Positions 7,579 to 19,768 of a stretch of 64,000 nucleotides of DNA are shown piece after piece. The position numbers and the translations under genes were made by a program. The notes below the pieces were generated by a model that saw only the letters and a list, made by a program, of their open reading frames with translations, did no database searches and was not told the DNA's origin. The stretch is from Sordaria brevicollis (Eukaryota > Ascomycota > Sordariomycetes > Sordariales > Sordariaceae): assembly GCA_033439795.1 (NCBI GenBank), contig JAUTDP010000004.1, positions 310,001 to 374,000 on the forward strand. The letters are read 5' to 3'. Positions within the stretch are counted from its first letter, which is position 1. Each line of letters opens with the position of its first letter.

Positions 7579-9564
7579 TCATACCTCCGCATTCTTCTCG
7601 TCCCTTACCGCCAGCTCAGCATCTTTCCTTACCCTGCTCCGTTCTTCCTTCTCCTCCATAACACCCTTCTCTCTCTTCCTTCTCGCCCTCCTCTCCAACC
7701 ACTCCAAGCACCCTGTCCACGCCGCCAGCGCCAAACTCGTCGCAATCATCGCCCACATACCCCTCTCAAACCACGGCGCCATTCCCGCCCCATAGAAGAC
7801 AATACTCCACCACGCATTAACAGCATTACTCCCAAGATTCATGCCCGCCAGTACCACGCCCCTAAACACGGCCTCCTTCCCATCCCTCGTCATGGCATCG
7901 TTCGCCCAAGCAAAGAACGTAGCCTGACAAGCGTAGACAGACCCAGCAAGGTAATACATCCCCATCACCACCCCCGTCGCCTTATCACCACTTGGGTCTC
8001 CAAACCGTCCCTTCTCCGCCGCCAATATCATCGCGGGCGTCAAAATCCCAATAACACCAATAAAGTACCCCACCACCGATCGATGCCTGGGATACAAATC
8101 CGTTATAAACGCGAAAAACAACGTGCTCACGATGCCCACAGCTGGAACTCCCGTCGGATAATTATTAAGTTGAGCGACACTATACCTCGGCGCCGGCGTC
8201 GGGTTATCAGCAGATGGGTCGGGGTTCGAAGGGTGAGACTTAAGATAGAGTGACAACAAAGCGTTGGAGGAGAAAGATTCGGTCTCGCCGGCTAGGATCC
8301 AGAGGAGGATGAAGGAGGGGAAGTGATAGGATGTGAAGAGGGAGCGGAGGAAGGGGAGGGAGAGGGGGTGGGTTTGGGATACGGATGCCTCTGTTTTTGC
8401 TGCAGCTGGTGGGGTTTGGGTCTGGGTCTGGGTCTGGCTGGACGTTGTTGAACTTGTTGGTTCGATGGGGTGATCTGGGGAGGGGCTGGAGGTAGAGGGA
8501 GAGGGAGAGGGAGAGGAGGGTGAAAGTGGTGGTGGTGGTCCGGGTTGATGTGGGGGTTTATTAAAGTTGTTGTGGTGCGTTGATTCTCCAGGGCGGCGGT
8601 GGTCGCCGGAAGATGGCGAGGTGTGCGGTGTAAATGTCTCTGTCTCCGCAGATGATTGTACGACAGCTGGTTGAGTTTGTTGCTCCATCCTCGCAACCGC
8701 CAAATCGCGTTCAGCTTGACTGAGGTAAGGCGCCCGAGTCGTTCTTGGTGTATCGGGGAATAGGAGAAATCCATATATCGCAACGGGCAAGGTAATGATG
8801 CCGTCAACGATAAAAAGCCACCTCCACCCTTCCATCCCCCTCAACCCATTCATACTCCTATAAATCCCGCTCTGCACAAAACCCCCAATCATCGTCCCCG
8901 CCAGACCACTAGCCGTGAAAACCCCGCTCCTCTTCCCCAGTTCCCGCTCCGTATACCAACTCCCCAGTATGTAGTGCGTCCCAACAAACGTCGTCGACTC
9001 GGCAACCCCCTGGAAGAACCTAATAGCCATTACATCCCCCGGCCTCCGTGCCGCAGCTGTTACCATGGTCAGACCAGCCCATAACACCATCATCCCGGGG
9101 AAGAACACTCGCGGGGGTACATAATGGAGGGAAAGATTGGAGGGAACCTGGCCCAGGACGTAACCGATGGTGAAGCAGGTGTTTATCTGGTTTAGCTGCG
9201 AGCCACGAAAGGAAAGGGATTCTTTCATGCCGGAGACGTAGGCGTTGGAGAGGGCGGTGCGGTCGAGGTAGTTGAGGAAGTAGGAGAGGGAGCAGAAGGT
9301 TAGGATGAAGAAGTCGAGTTTGCGGAGGAGGTGGCGTTCTAAAGGGGAGGAGGAGGGCGGGGTGGGGTGGAAGTAGGTTCGGAGGCGGGTCGTGAACCCG
9401 GGGTTAGTGGTTGGAGGTGAGGGCCGTGATGATGATGGTGGTGGTGGTGGTGGTGGTGGTGGTGGTGGTGGTGATCGTGGAGATGATGATGATGATGATG
9501 ATGATGGTTCTGATATGGCCGGCCCGTCATCGTGAGGGCTGGTAGGTGGTGGGGGTTTGGCCAT
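7579..9564 (-). CDS. MFS transporter of the pantothenate (Fen2/Liz1-like) group
   Basis: A 661-residue major facilitator of the anion:cation symporter family, probably a proton-coupled importer of pantothenate or a related vitamin. Diagnostic segments are LDRTALSNAYVSGMKE in the first loop, NTCFTIGYVLGQVPSNL in helix 2, and THYILGSWYTERELGKRSG with FTASGLAGTMIGGF in helices 4-5. The WRWLFIVDGIITLPVAIYGF stretch follows. These resemble fungal pantothenate transporters more than the Dal5 branch. The protein is about 150 residues longer than the usual 500. The excess is a Ser/Pro-repeat N-terminus (about 1-75) and a low-complexity central loop (about 295-395, SPSPSPST and QTQTQTQT). No intron is needed. 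The ATG sits in CCAAATGGCC. Substrate specificity is inferred, and biotin or another vitamin is possible. Confidence 0.85.
   Translation of the reverse strand: MAKPPPPTSPHDDGPAISEPSSSSSSSSPRSPPPPPPPPPPPPSSSRPSPPTTNPGFTTRLRTYFHPTPPSSSPLERHLLRKLDFFILTFCSLSYFLNYLDRTALSNAYVSGMKESLSFRGSQLNQINTCFTIGYVLGQVPSNLSLHYVPPRVFFPGMMVLWAGLTMVTAAARRPGDVMAIRFFQGVAESTTFVGTHYILGSWYTERELGKRSGVFTASGLAGTMIGGFVQSGIYRSMNGLRGMEGWRWLFIVDGIITLPVAIYGFLLFPDTPRTTRAPYLSQAERDLAVARMEQQTQPAVVQSSAETETFTPHTSPSSGDHRRPGESTHHNNFNKPPHQPGPPPPLSPSSPSPSPSTSSPSPDHPIEPTSSTTSSQTQTQTQTPPAAAKTEASVSQTHPLSLPFLRSLFTSYHFPSFILLWILAGETESFSSNALLSLYLKSHPSNPDPSADNPTPAPRYSVAQLNNYPTGVPAVGIVSTLFFAFITDLYPRHRSVVGYFIGVIGILTPAMILAAEKGRFGDPSGDKATGVVMGMYYLAGSVYACQATFFAWANDAMTRDGKEAVFRGVVLAGMNLGSNAVNAWWSIVFYGAGMAPWFERGMWAMIATSLALAAWTGCLEWLERRARRKREKGVMEEKEERSRVRKDAELAVRDEKNAEV
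9428..9507. repeat. Trinucleotide microsatellites coding for poly-Pro and poly-Ser
   Basis: A (GGT)n run at about 9436-9473 is followed by a (GAT)n run at about 9482-9507 on the + strand. In the - strand transporter they encode a run of 12 prolines and a run of 8 serines near the N-terminus. In other frames they read as long poly-His, which is an artefact. Such codon repeats are usually length-variable between strains. Confidence 0.9.
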
Positions 9565-11061
9565 TTGGTTGATGAGATTCCCTGAGATTGCTCGGTGTCA
9601 ACGAGATTGGTGTCGTGAGATTGTGTGAGATTGTCCGCTGTCGATGAGTTGGTGTGACGAGGTGAGTAACCCAACCAAAAGGCTTTGACGGCGATATCAG
9701 TCTGACCCAGACTGCTTTCTTCGTCTTCAGTCAACCGTGTGATGTTTAACAAAGGAGTGTCCTTATCAGAGTAATAGGGATGTCGTTGAATGAAAGGAAG
9801 TGCCGGCAGATAAAAGTCTAGATCTTGCAGATACAATGAGATCAGACTCGTTCTTGATGTGCCGTGGCCGTCCTGCGTCTGCCAGTTGTACGTGAAGCGT
9901 CGACCCCGTTCCGCTGTGCTGGAGATCTGGGGTAGATGCGTATGTATGCACCCCGGAGTCCCTGGGCGTGCTGGGGTACAGGTGCTGAATGCTGGATGCC
10001 GATGATGAAATGATCGACGAGAGGCGTCGTCTGTATCCGATCAACCACTTCCCGTCAATCAAAGGTCGCGATAGAGGCAATGGCTTTCGGTCCGGCCAAT
10101 GGAATGGAAGATTCGTGATTGATGCTTGGCGATCTACCTTTGGTGGGACAAAGATGAGCTTGATGATGATAAGCTTATTCGCGGTGATCTTGTATGTCGT
10201 CGCACAGCTTCGAGTATACTGCTGTCGCCAGCACTCTTTCACCGCCTATCATGAAGTATGAGAGTTGATGGCTTCACATTGACGAGGTGACGTCGTAACG
10301 TTCCCCGACATTCAGACTTTTTGCGCCGGGCGGTGGGTGGGACATTCGATAGTTCACCAATTGCAGTGAGGTTGCATTAACTGACCGGTTACCCGAGGGC
10401 ATCTTTTACAACTACCAAACCGGAGGTCGTCTTTCTGAATCTGTGATTCCGACGACTGATATGAAATTTTCAGACGTTCTTCAATAAACCTTCACGTCTT
10501 GGGCCATGTTTCATCCGATATCTTCGAAGACGAATGTTTGAAGTTGAGGTTGACTCGCGCAACTGTTAGTGATAATTGTTAGTGCTTCCCCCGAAGGACC
10601 CTGTAAATCCACATGGAAACCCCGCTAACCCACAGCGGCACGCTTAAGCGGCAGGGTGGAGAAAAGTGATTTCCGCTTCCCGGTCGGGGCCGTGAGTGGG
10701 GTCAAGGGGTCCCTTCTCGGAACACTCCCGGTCGAGTTGTGCAGCCAAGCCGGCCCCGTTCCCGAGAGTGGGCTTGAAGCCGGGTTGTTCATTTCCGTCC
10801 ATATTGGAGGATTTCGAACACAATTGCCCTGTTAGACCTGTGCAGAACTTCATGATCATGCTCGTTCTCAGGTTCCGAGCTCGATATTGTTACTCCGAAA
10901 AGGTCCGGGAATGGATCTTACCGTGCCGTCAGTGATCACGAAGAGGAACACTGACGATGAGGAGAATTGCTTCAAAATATGTACAATCATCTACAAATTA
11001 CAGATAATATACCCAGGCTCTCTTACCTGAGATATCATATTCCACCCCATCTACGGAGCAC
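9565..11061. other. Intergenic: promoter of the transporter and 3' region of the FAD oxidase
   Basis: About 700 bases upstream of the transporter ATG contain GATGAT-type repeats and no coding evidence. From 10600 to 10830 the sequence is GC-rich. The last 150 bases should be the 3'-UTR of the oxidase. I found no RNA gene or further ORF that I would defend. Confidence 0.45.
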
Positions 11062-13122
11062 TCAGCAAGCAGCCCTCCGACACAACCTCCCAGTCTGCAA
11101 CACCAACCAACTCTCCTGGCCCTCAACCTCCCACTCCTCACTCCCCACCGCCGTCGGCGCCCAAAACAATCCCGTCGGATCAACCTCCTTCTTGATCTTT
11201 CTAAGTCGTTCATAATTCTCCCCAAAATACGCCTCCCCAAACCCAGGCTCCATCACATCCCCCTCATTCAAGTAGGCGCCCGGTCCATACACCCTGAGTC
11301 TACCCATCCAATCCTCCGTAATCTTCCTGTTCACCGCCTCCACTTCCTGCTTAGGGAGGGTGGGATCCCACGACCGGCCAAAAATCCCAAACCACAGCGC
11401 GTCGCGCCAGTGCGTGTTGGCTGCGGAATCGGGGGTGCCGGCGGGGGCTTTGACTTGGAAGTTATACTGAATCAGAGCCGAGCCGTCTTCGACGACGTCG
11501 CGCACGTTGTTCATCATCCCCTGCAGGGTCTCCTCGTCTTCCCAGTTCTTGGCGGGGAACAAGCGCGAAGCGGTGCGAATGGCGGTTGTGCCCACAGCTT
11601 CGGCGGGGAAGTTGGCGATCCAGGCGTCGTAGTAGTTATCATACTCAAAGAATTTGGGTTCGCCGACGCCGGGGACGAAACCGGCGTTGAAACCGATTTT
11701 GGTCCATTCATCGAGTAACGGTTGGACGAGAGACTTAAAAGAGGAAAGGGACATGCCGGGGACCCAAAAGGGGACCATCAAAAAGATGAACCCGCCGGTT
11801 CCGGAGGGGAAGATTTGGGAGTAACCTTGGGTTCCGACCTTGGCGTATTCGGGGAAGCGGCGCCAGTAGGCGTACATGCCCTCCCAGAAGACGTCATTAG
11901 GTAAAGCGGTGTCGTTGCCGGAGACGACGGTGAAGGTCATGCCCGAGACGTTGGTCTTGGGCCAGACTTTGACGGTCATGCCGGTCACGACGCCGAAGGT
12001 GGCGCCGCCGCCGCCGCGGAGGGCCCAGAAGAGGTCCGTGTTGCGGGTCTCGTCCGCGGTGACGAAGCGGCCGTTGGGGAGGACGACGTCGATGGACAGG
12101 ACCTGGTCGGAACCGAGACCGGCGATGGAGGACATGGGACTGTGGCCGCCACCGGCGGTGAAACCGCCTGCTACGCCGACGTCGTGGCAGTCGCCGCCGA
12201 TGGCAGTGACGCCGTACTTCTTGGCGGCGGCGTAGAGCTCCTTGACTTGAATACCGGCGCCGATCTTGAAGGCCGGGCCGGAGTAGGAGGGAGTCTTGAT
12301 GGACTTGATATACTCAAGCTTCTTGAGGTTGTGAGTCCAGATCGAAAGAGCGCCGTAGCCAGTGCTCTTGCCGAGGAAGTCGTGGCCGGTGTTCTTGACA
12401 ACCAAGCGAAGGTTCAAGTTGCGAGCAAAGTTAACGGCGAGCTGGATCTGAGCGACGTTGGTGGCCTTCACGGCGTAAACGGGGAAACCGCCGACCGTGC
12501 AGGTAGACGAGTTACCGTTCTGGGGCATGCAGGTCTCACCCTGGAACATGGGAGACATGATCGAGGTGGGATCGGCCGAGTGGAGGTCGGAAGAGGTCCA
12601 GTTGGCGAGGACCTGCTGGCACTTGGCCGCGTTGTAAACGCCCGAGTTAGGGTAGCAGACGGCGCCGATGGGGACGGTCTCGATGAGAGCACCGCCGGTC
12701 AGAAGGTCAAACACCTTCCAGGTGAGGCGGTTGGGCCAGAGGAAGTCGCCAGGGGCGGTCTTGCAGCCATTGCTGCCAAAAAGGGTGCGCTTCTGGATCT
12801 CAGAGGTGCCATCTTCCTCGGGGAAAGCGAAGAAGGTGATGTTGGACAGGTTGAGGTCGGTAAGGTTGGCAATGACATCGTCGGTCAGGATCAAGGCCTC
12901 GGGGGCATCAGATTCGGCAACAACCTCAACAGCGGGGGCGACAGTCTTTTCGTTGGCCTCTGTTTTGTGTTAGTGACGATCATCAGCAGAGGAGAAGAAA
13001 AGAGACGCACCCAAAACAACACCATCCTCAGTCTGGATAGTCTGACCAGCAACAAGCTGGGACAATGGTAAAGCGGCGGCAGCTGCCAGGATCAGAGCCC
13101 GGCGGAGCGAAGGGATAGCCAT
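11062..13122 (-). CDS. Secreted FAD-linked oxidoreductase, berberine-bridge-enzyme type
   Basis: Two exons, 13011-13122 and 11062-12959, are joined by a 51-nt intron (donor GTGCGT, branch CACTAAC, acceptor CAG), giving 669 residues. The first exon starts in a perfect CAACATGGCT context and encodes a signal peptide (a run of Ala/Leu ending near SQLVAG). The FAD-binding PCMH-type domain spans about 190-370. It has KNTGHDFLGKS (His230) and GGDCHDVGVAGGFTAGGG (Cys295), matching the two residues that anchor FAD bicovalently in this family. It also has LFWALRGGGGATFGVV. The C-terminal BBE domain has YFGENYERLRKIKKEVDP (about 600-617). The enzyme would oxidise a sugar, alcohol or secondary metabolite outside the cell; the substrate cannot be told. 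No biosynthetic cluster surrounds it. Confidence 0.9.
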
Positions 13123-16100
13123 GTTGGAGTATGGCTGACAATGAGTGGAATCGCCGTGCTCTGGAAAAAAAGAGAAAACCGCTGATCAACCTGGGGGATC
13201 ATCACCATAAGTACTTTTCTTTTCTTCCTCTACCGTTCCCCTCAACTCTTGGTCTCTCCCGGGGCCGTGGTGCTTTCGGCGGATTCACCCAAACAAGGTA
13301 ACATTCCCACTCTTTTCTCTAGCGTTACATCCCATGTCGCCCTTGGTGATGCTACAGCATGATGGCAATGGAACCCCAATCCCGGAGGTTGAAAGGCGAA
13401 AACGAGCCCGGACCAAGGTCAAAGACTGGGGAGTTCCAGGCTGCGGGCAAGACTGCATGCGTGGTGGAGTGTGGAGTGGCCGACAAAAGGACTGGGGTTC
13501 GACAGTCGAGGATGACAGAGTCGGCTTAGCATGGACTAATGGTAATTATTAGGGGACTCCGCATCACTGGCATTGACGAGGGTGGCATTCTGCGGCTGGT
13601 TGGTACGAGTCTTGGTTCGCTTGGTATTCCTCGGTCACCGGCCGCGCCGCGTATATACCACTCGGGTATACCCTCCATAGCCTGTGTCAGTCGAATGGTT
13701 CTTTGGAAGAGTGGGAGGACATTTTAGTATGGGCCGTGCCGTCAAGGGCACAAGGGAAACGCCGCGCGGGACAGACTCGGACCTTTGACAAAGTGTGGTT
13801 GTACGAGCCGGTTAGTGATTTCCGAGTGGCATTGAGTGCTGTGAGAAGAGATTGGCTAGCTGGTTCAATGGATTGAGGTCGAGATAACTTCCCCTGTCCT
13901 CGGCTGTCTGCTGCAAGTGTCGTGCGGCTGGAGAAAATTCGCTGAGGGTTCTGTAGGGATTCTAGATGCACTAACAGGATGCCGATGTAACGGCGCTGCA
14001 GTTGCCCCAGTGCATGGCGGAGCACCGCTAAGCGGCAGCACTGCATTAGCAGCTGGTGATTCGGGAATGTTTCAATGTCCGCTTGACCCGGCATGTTGCA
14101 CTCACCTTCGACTTCTCCCAGGCCGAGATAAAAACCCCCATTTGCTTCTTCCAACTGCGATATTGAATACTAGCGATGCAGGCACAGCACGTGTGTTGAT
14201 CCGACCCCGGGCTATTATCTAATTGAAGGATGGTCCTCGTGGCCCCGGCCCGGCCCTGACCGGTCTCTCCCCCAGGCCGTCGCCACGAGGATTCCGGAAC
14301 CTGGAGCCGTCGCTGGCGTTATCATGCATTCGCTTCCACGTCTTCCCCTTGCCCTGTTTCTCGCCTGTTGACCGAAAGCTGTTCAGCCGCCAAGTTGTCT
14401 TGAATTACCTTCATATGGGTCCGTACGACGAACCGATGAGCTGGGTTAGGAACCGGATGTCCAGTCCGTCAACATTAGCCTAGGCTGCCATCATTTGCAA
14501 AGACCAAAAACCTGAAGACTCCATCGTCAACTCCCGGACTGAAGTGGTTGAGCTGAATGGAATCATCCGAGGACCCTTTCCCAGTCTTCCTAACCCCACA
14601 CTTGGCATCCTCTTTACCTTGTAGGGAAAAAGCAATCTCACCACAACCGTTCCCGGTTACCTCGTCGCACTGTAATTTCGTCAAGAGAATACCTTGTCCC
14701 CTTCCCGTATGGTGGGAAAATCGAATGTCGAATGCCATTAAAAGGGTAGAGAAAAGAAAAGGAGCAAGCCGTTTGGATCCAGCAACGCAAGAGATTGGTT
14801 CGTCTTCGGGTTTGGTGGTTCTCCCTCGGCCTACCGTTATTTCCTTCAAATTGGTACCGCGCTACTTTCCGCAAAGTGACAATCTTGGTGCGTTTCATGT
14901 CCCTGGTTGAAGGCTGATTAGAGTTTAGCGCCAACAATGTCTTGCTGCGCCAAATCGCATTGATCAGGTCGCCCTCGCTTCGAAGGGAACACGCCTTGGC
15001 AAGCTTCAGGAAAAGAACAAAAGAGATGACAACCACAGTGTCGGGTCTTTTTGCATCGTGCTTGATGAAATGGCAGAGAGTGCTGAAGGAGGGGAGATGG
15101 CACCATTAGCGGTGCATTCGACCATCAAGCCACTCAGCTGAGGAACGGGAATCGCCTTCGAGACGAAGAGGGGGAAAAGCAGTGCAACCAATCATTTTAC
15201 ACCTTTAACATGGGAGATAGGAAGTGGGTGTGATGGTGGAACATGAAGCCGGCATACACCTTGTTTGCCTCTGGTAATAATTCCGGCTGCCGGTTCCCCT
15301 TGCTTACAGGTGGGATCTGGGATGGAGGTTGTCAACAGGAGTCTCACAAAGACAGACACTTGACTGCCTTATAGCATTGATTGTCTTGACTCGTAGGATG
15401 AAGGCATATGGATCGGTTCAGGTGCGAACACCACTTTCCGGCCATCGTCAACTTCTCCTGTCCAATATTTCGGCCATCTGGCGTGTCAAGTGCCTTCCAG
15501 CCTCAATACGTCGCTTGATGTTTTCGTTAGACCGCATCGACTTGCAACTGCCGCGCCATCGGCATTTCGAAATTGGCAGTAAGAGCTAGAGAGAAATGGG
15601 CGACAATCTCCGTGCGCTTGAATGTGATGTTGCGAAACCGCCCGCAGTTGTTTGCAATTTGACATTGCTCGAAGTCAACTGCGAGGAAAGGTCACTGGTA
15701 GCTTCGCCAGCATGAAGACATCGCCAAACTTTGCGATGTTCTTCCACGTTACGATCAACATCGCGTATCGGATTGACAGATCGACCCAAGGACTTTGAGA
15801 AGATCACGGTGATCAAGGTGATACCGCATCCATAAGATCTGCGAGTAAATATTCTTGTCCTCCATCAATTCGACATGATCGTTGAGTGCGTCGGTCACAA
15901 TGATTCCATGTCGATTAACGCCGGGTCGGTGAAGTTAGGAGAACAGAGCATCCAGGGCGAGCCCCGTCCCCACCAGTTCATCTCCCGGAGCTCCGCCCAG
16001 GAACGCCAGGCACCGCATGGGTTCGAAAAGCATGGCATCCCTGGCATGACTTTGTACGTCGCATTATGTCGCTTGGGATGGACTTTGACCGTGGAGGAAA

Positions 16101-19100
16101 GGCCGGCGACGGCACCGGATGATGAAGCGAGGCGAGTTCGGGCAGAACGTGATATCGCGTGGTTCGGGGTACTCGAAGGAGGGTATCTAGGTAGAGGTAT
16201 AAAGGCCGTTCGATCGGATTTTCGAAGATGGCATGGAATCTGTGTTTCTTCCGGAATTCGTCAGCGAGATCCTCGGATTGAGTCAAAGCAGATGAACCAG
16301 AAGAAATCAAGGGAGGACAAGGTGAAAGATAACGGCAAAGAGGATTCCCTGCGAGTTGTTTGAAGAAGTCGGAGAGAACCAGCGAACGAAACTGTGAACG
16401 GGATCGCAAGAGTACCGCTACTCGACCGGCGTACTTGGTCGTTGCGCTTGATTGCTGGTGGATATTCGACATGAGGAAGGGAGAGTATCTTTTCCCGGCG
16501 AGTGTCGCAAAAAGGAGGTTTGAGTTAAGGAAGCTTTTATGCTTTGAAACCACAAAGCCAACGAATGGAATCGTTCAGCAGCGAGACGGCGCAATCTGGA
16601 CGATGGTTGCAAGTGGAAGGTTGGCAAGTTGGAACTTGGAGGTGGAAGTCGAAAACACCAAGCGGGCGAGCAAAATTGTACTGACTGACTCTGCAGGTGG
16701 TCAGATGCATTGAGGTGCAGGTGCCATGGTGGCCGTGCTTGCTGCATATTGCAGCATACTCACGTAAGAGTTGCGAATGCAGTCTGAAGGCAGGTACAAT
16801 CTGGGAGGGAAATGGGGTGCGCCTGCCCGACTTCAACACCAAGAAATTGGACAGGAAGGAGCAGAATCACGACGAGGAAGGAGGCATCTTCTGGCCATGA
16901 AGAGGATCACCGAGTCCAATTGCCAACAGCCTTCCAGTTTCTGGTCAATGTCATCCACCAGCCCGCTGCTTCACGAGCCTCATGACCGTAGGCACCATCA
17001 CGGGCGCATGACCCCATGGACCACGACCAAACACCACCACCCTTCACAGGCACTATATGTATTAGGTCGACACACCTCCCTTCAACAAATAACGGGCTCA
17101 TCCGTCCAAGTAGTCTGCTTGGCCGAGGTGGGGGAGAGTTGCCTATGAAAACCTCTAACCGGGTGGTCGTTCTGGCCCATCTTAAGCAACACCGGGGAGC
17201 TTTGAGGCTAACCCACTGGTCCAGGTCCAAGTTCGGTTCCTGGGTCGGGCTCGTCCCTTTTGCCCTTTTCTGGGCTGTCGAAATATTTTTTGTCGCTCAG
17301 TTGAGCTAGGAAAGGGACAGAAAAGCGACTTCCGAGGTTGTTGAGGAATTGACAGACTTTTTGCAACGTGGAAGGAGTTGATCAGAACAAGAAATGTGGT
17401 TGGTAAGCCGAGTGTCGTTCCTTCCTCTTTCTTGACTTGCGTTGAGGGTGATGTCGCCATCACCAGTTTCGAGTCTGCAGGAGGGCTGTCTTGTACTTGG
17501 GTTGGGTCCAAGCGTACTGACTGTCCTGGCTGTTTGCCTTTGCTCTCGACATCTCGGGACTGATGAAGAACGACGCCCTTTAAACGACACCAATGCGCCA
17601 CCTACCATGGCAGTACCCATCTCTCAAGAGAAACCAACGTCTACGAGCACACCGACTGCACGAATGACTCCACGACACTTGCCAGTATACCAGGCGCATG
17701 ATTCCTCTTTCGATCGCTGTCCCTCGACCGATGCGACGAGTACGACCTCTAACCACCAGATCTGAAGCCAACTTTCTATGTTGCGAACGAGTCGATCGAG
17801 AAAACCATTCCTTGCACACAAGACGTCCCTTGATACCTCTACCATACCAAGGAACGGCGTCACGTCACTGCACGACACTCCCACCGCAGAGCAGAAGCCT
17901 CGAAGCGAACCAACCCCATGAATCCACGCCTCTCAATTGACACAGTCCGCCGACAAACGACACCGAGAAGAGATCAAGTTGGTGAAGTCACAGGCTGCGC
18001 TTGATTACTGCAACCTGGACATAAACACGAGAACAGAGGAGAGGGCCGATTGAAGCTTCTCGCCTTGCATAACTTTCGAATCTCGAGATGATCCAATTAC
18101 CACTGATGGATTCGTTTTGCTTCTCAACAACAGTTCAAAGTTCCCCATGATCGGAATATACAACGCGGTTGTCCAGGTATACTGCCTCTCCGCGTCAGCC
18201 CTGCTCGGTTTTTTCAGACTCAATTGCTAACAAGCAAATGCATTATTCACAGGCTCGCAAACATCGAAAAGATACTCAGCAAGTTGATCTTAACTTATCC
18301 AGACCTCAACGCACGCCGGATCACTAACACGACAAATCGTAACCACGCGGGTCGATTGTTCGACATTGACCTTAATTGCCGATCAAACGCAAAGATCTTC
18401 GACCGATAAACCAAGCGCACAAGCCGACAGTTTTGGGGCACGACATCATATTTGAGGAGGGAAACCGTCATGTCATGAAGAATCTTGGGACAAAACCCTT
18501 CAAGTTCCAGCTGATCGGAAGACCCTTGCGCGACTCCCGATTCGAGACAACAATGCCTGGCAAAGTGAGGAGAGATTCCTCCTCGTGCGCTGAGATATGG
18601 ATCCCTCGATATCATGTGCTTGCGGTATTTGCAGATCAAAGATAACCAAGCTTTAGTTTGTTTACATCGCAAACGCTATCGAGAGTTCGCTAGCGCGGCA
18701 AATCGCATCAAAGACCCTGATTTTCACGACGACAATGGTCATGCTTTGCAAAAACTCCGGGAGATAACATCACGGACAGGGACCAGCACCCGAGACCGAA
18801 CCCTCGATATGCATCTCATATGGATCCTCGTCGAGCCCATGTGAGAGACAATGCGACAAAAAGGCCTGTCGGCTTCTCACCTGACATCACGACGCCAAAG
18901 ATTGTTGAGAGAAACGAGAAGCAAGCGATTGAGAGCTTGCAATAGCCGGGAGGATGGTCGAAGGATTCAAGAGGACAATGGTGACGATCATAGGTTGGCG
19001 CGGGGAAACGCTGCACGTAGTCTCCGTACTCGCCGTAGTCTCCTGCACGCCAATGAAGCTGCGTCGTGCGGCATTGTGCTTCCGCGCACTCTGATTGGTG

Positions 19101-19768
19101 GACACGGCACCCTGCTTGTTGACGTTGTGTTGGCACCCCGCAGTCGAATCATCCCACTTGGGGCTGACTGGCCGGCCAGTCTGAGGGGATATCGAGGGAT
19201 CACGGCATTCCGGGCGTCGTTTGGGTTGGACTGCTGTCTGGCAAAGTCTGGGTAGGGCGTCGACGATGGACCAAACCGCGCGACGACGCAAGCGCGGGAT
19301 TGTTGGGTATCGATGCAGTGCGTCCATACTATCAGACAAAAAAAGGCGTCAGGGATTCAGGCCGAGCCTGGCATTGGCACGCGTGCTGTTTCCGAACCGA
19401 CCTCATGGGTTGAGTGGTTATCGTTTGGTGTGATTGAGACTGGAGACAGCAGTGCAGCCCAGCACACATGCGGCTGGTCATCAACATCGGAGCAAACATT
19501 GGGTAAGATATGGACTGGGAAAGGGCACGATATGGGAGGGGGAATAAAACTGTCGACGAGCCTCGCTCCATTCTTTTTGGTTTCTGTCTGGGTTTCTTTC
19601 TGTCTTCATTCCCCACATCGACATCATCAAGCATCGTTTCTTCTTTGCTGGGTACCAGACCCTACAGCATTTTTTCTTCACCTTGGAAGAGCTAGTCCTC
19701 TTCTTGTCATTCTCGCTGGATAGTGACACTACCTCCATCGATATCAGATACCCCGCTTCACCATCGAT
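13123..19768. other. 6.6-kb interval without supportable genes; 3' end is the promoter of the BTB gene
   Basis: All frames here are under 200 codons, overlap on both strands and lack domain signatures, coherent splice sites or good start contexts. The largest are 15875-16363 (+), 15978-16553 (-) and 13687-14154 (-). The first 200 bases hold the FAD oxidase promoter. From about 19560 to 19768 the sequence becomes CT-rich and leads into the start of the BTB gene. I see no tRNA, CRISPR or transposon ends. Confidence 0.45.

Noticed and set aside
9339..9836. - strand frame with long poly-His runs
   Set aside because: It is another reading frame of the microsatellites that code for poly-Pro and poly-Ser in the transporter; the transporter frame has clear MFS motifs.
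12142..13071. 309-codon + strand frame
   Set aside because: Antisense shadow of the FAD oxidase, caused by its strong third-position codon bias.
15875..16553. 162-codon (+) and 191-codon (-) frames in the 13-19 kb interval
   Set aside because: They are antisense to each other and neither shows protein-like composition or splice signals.
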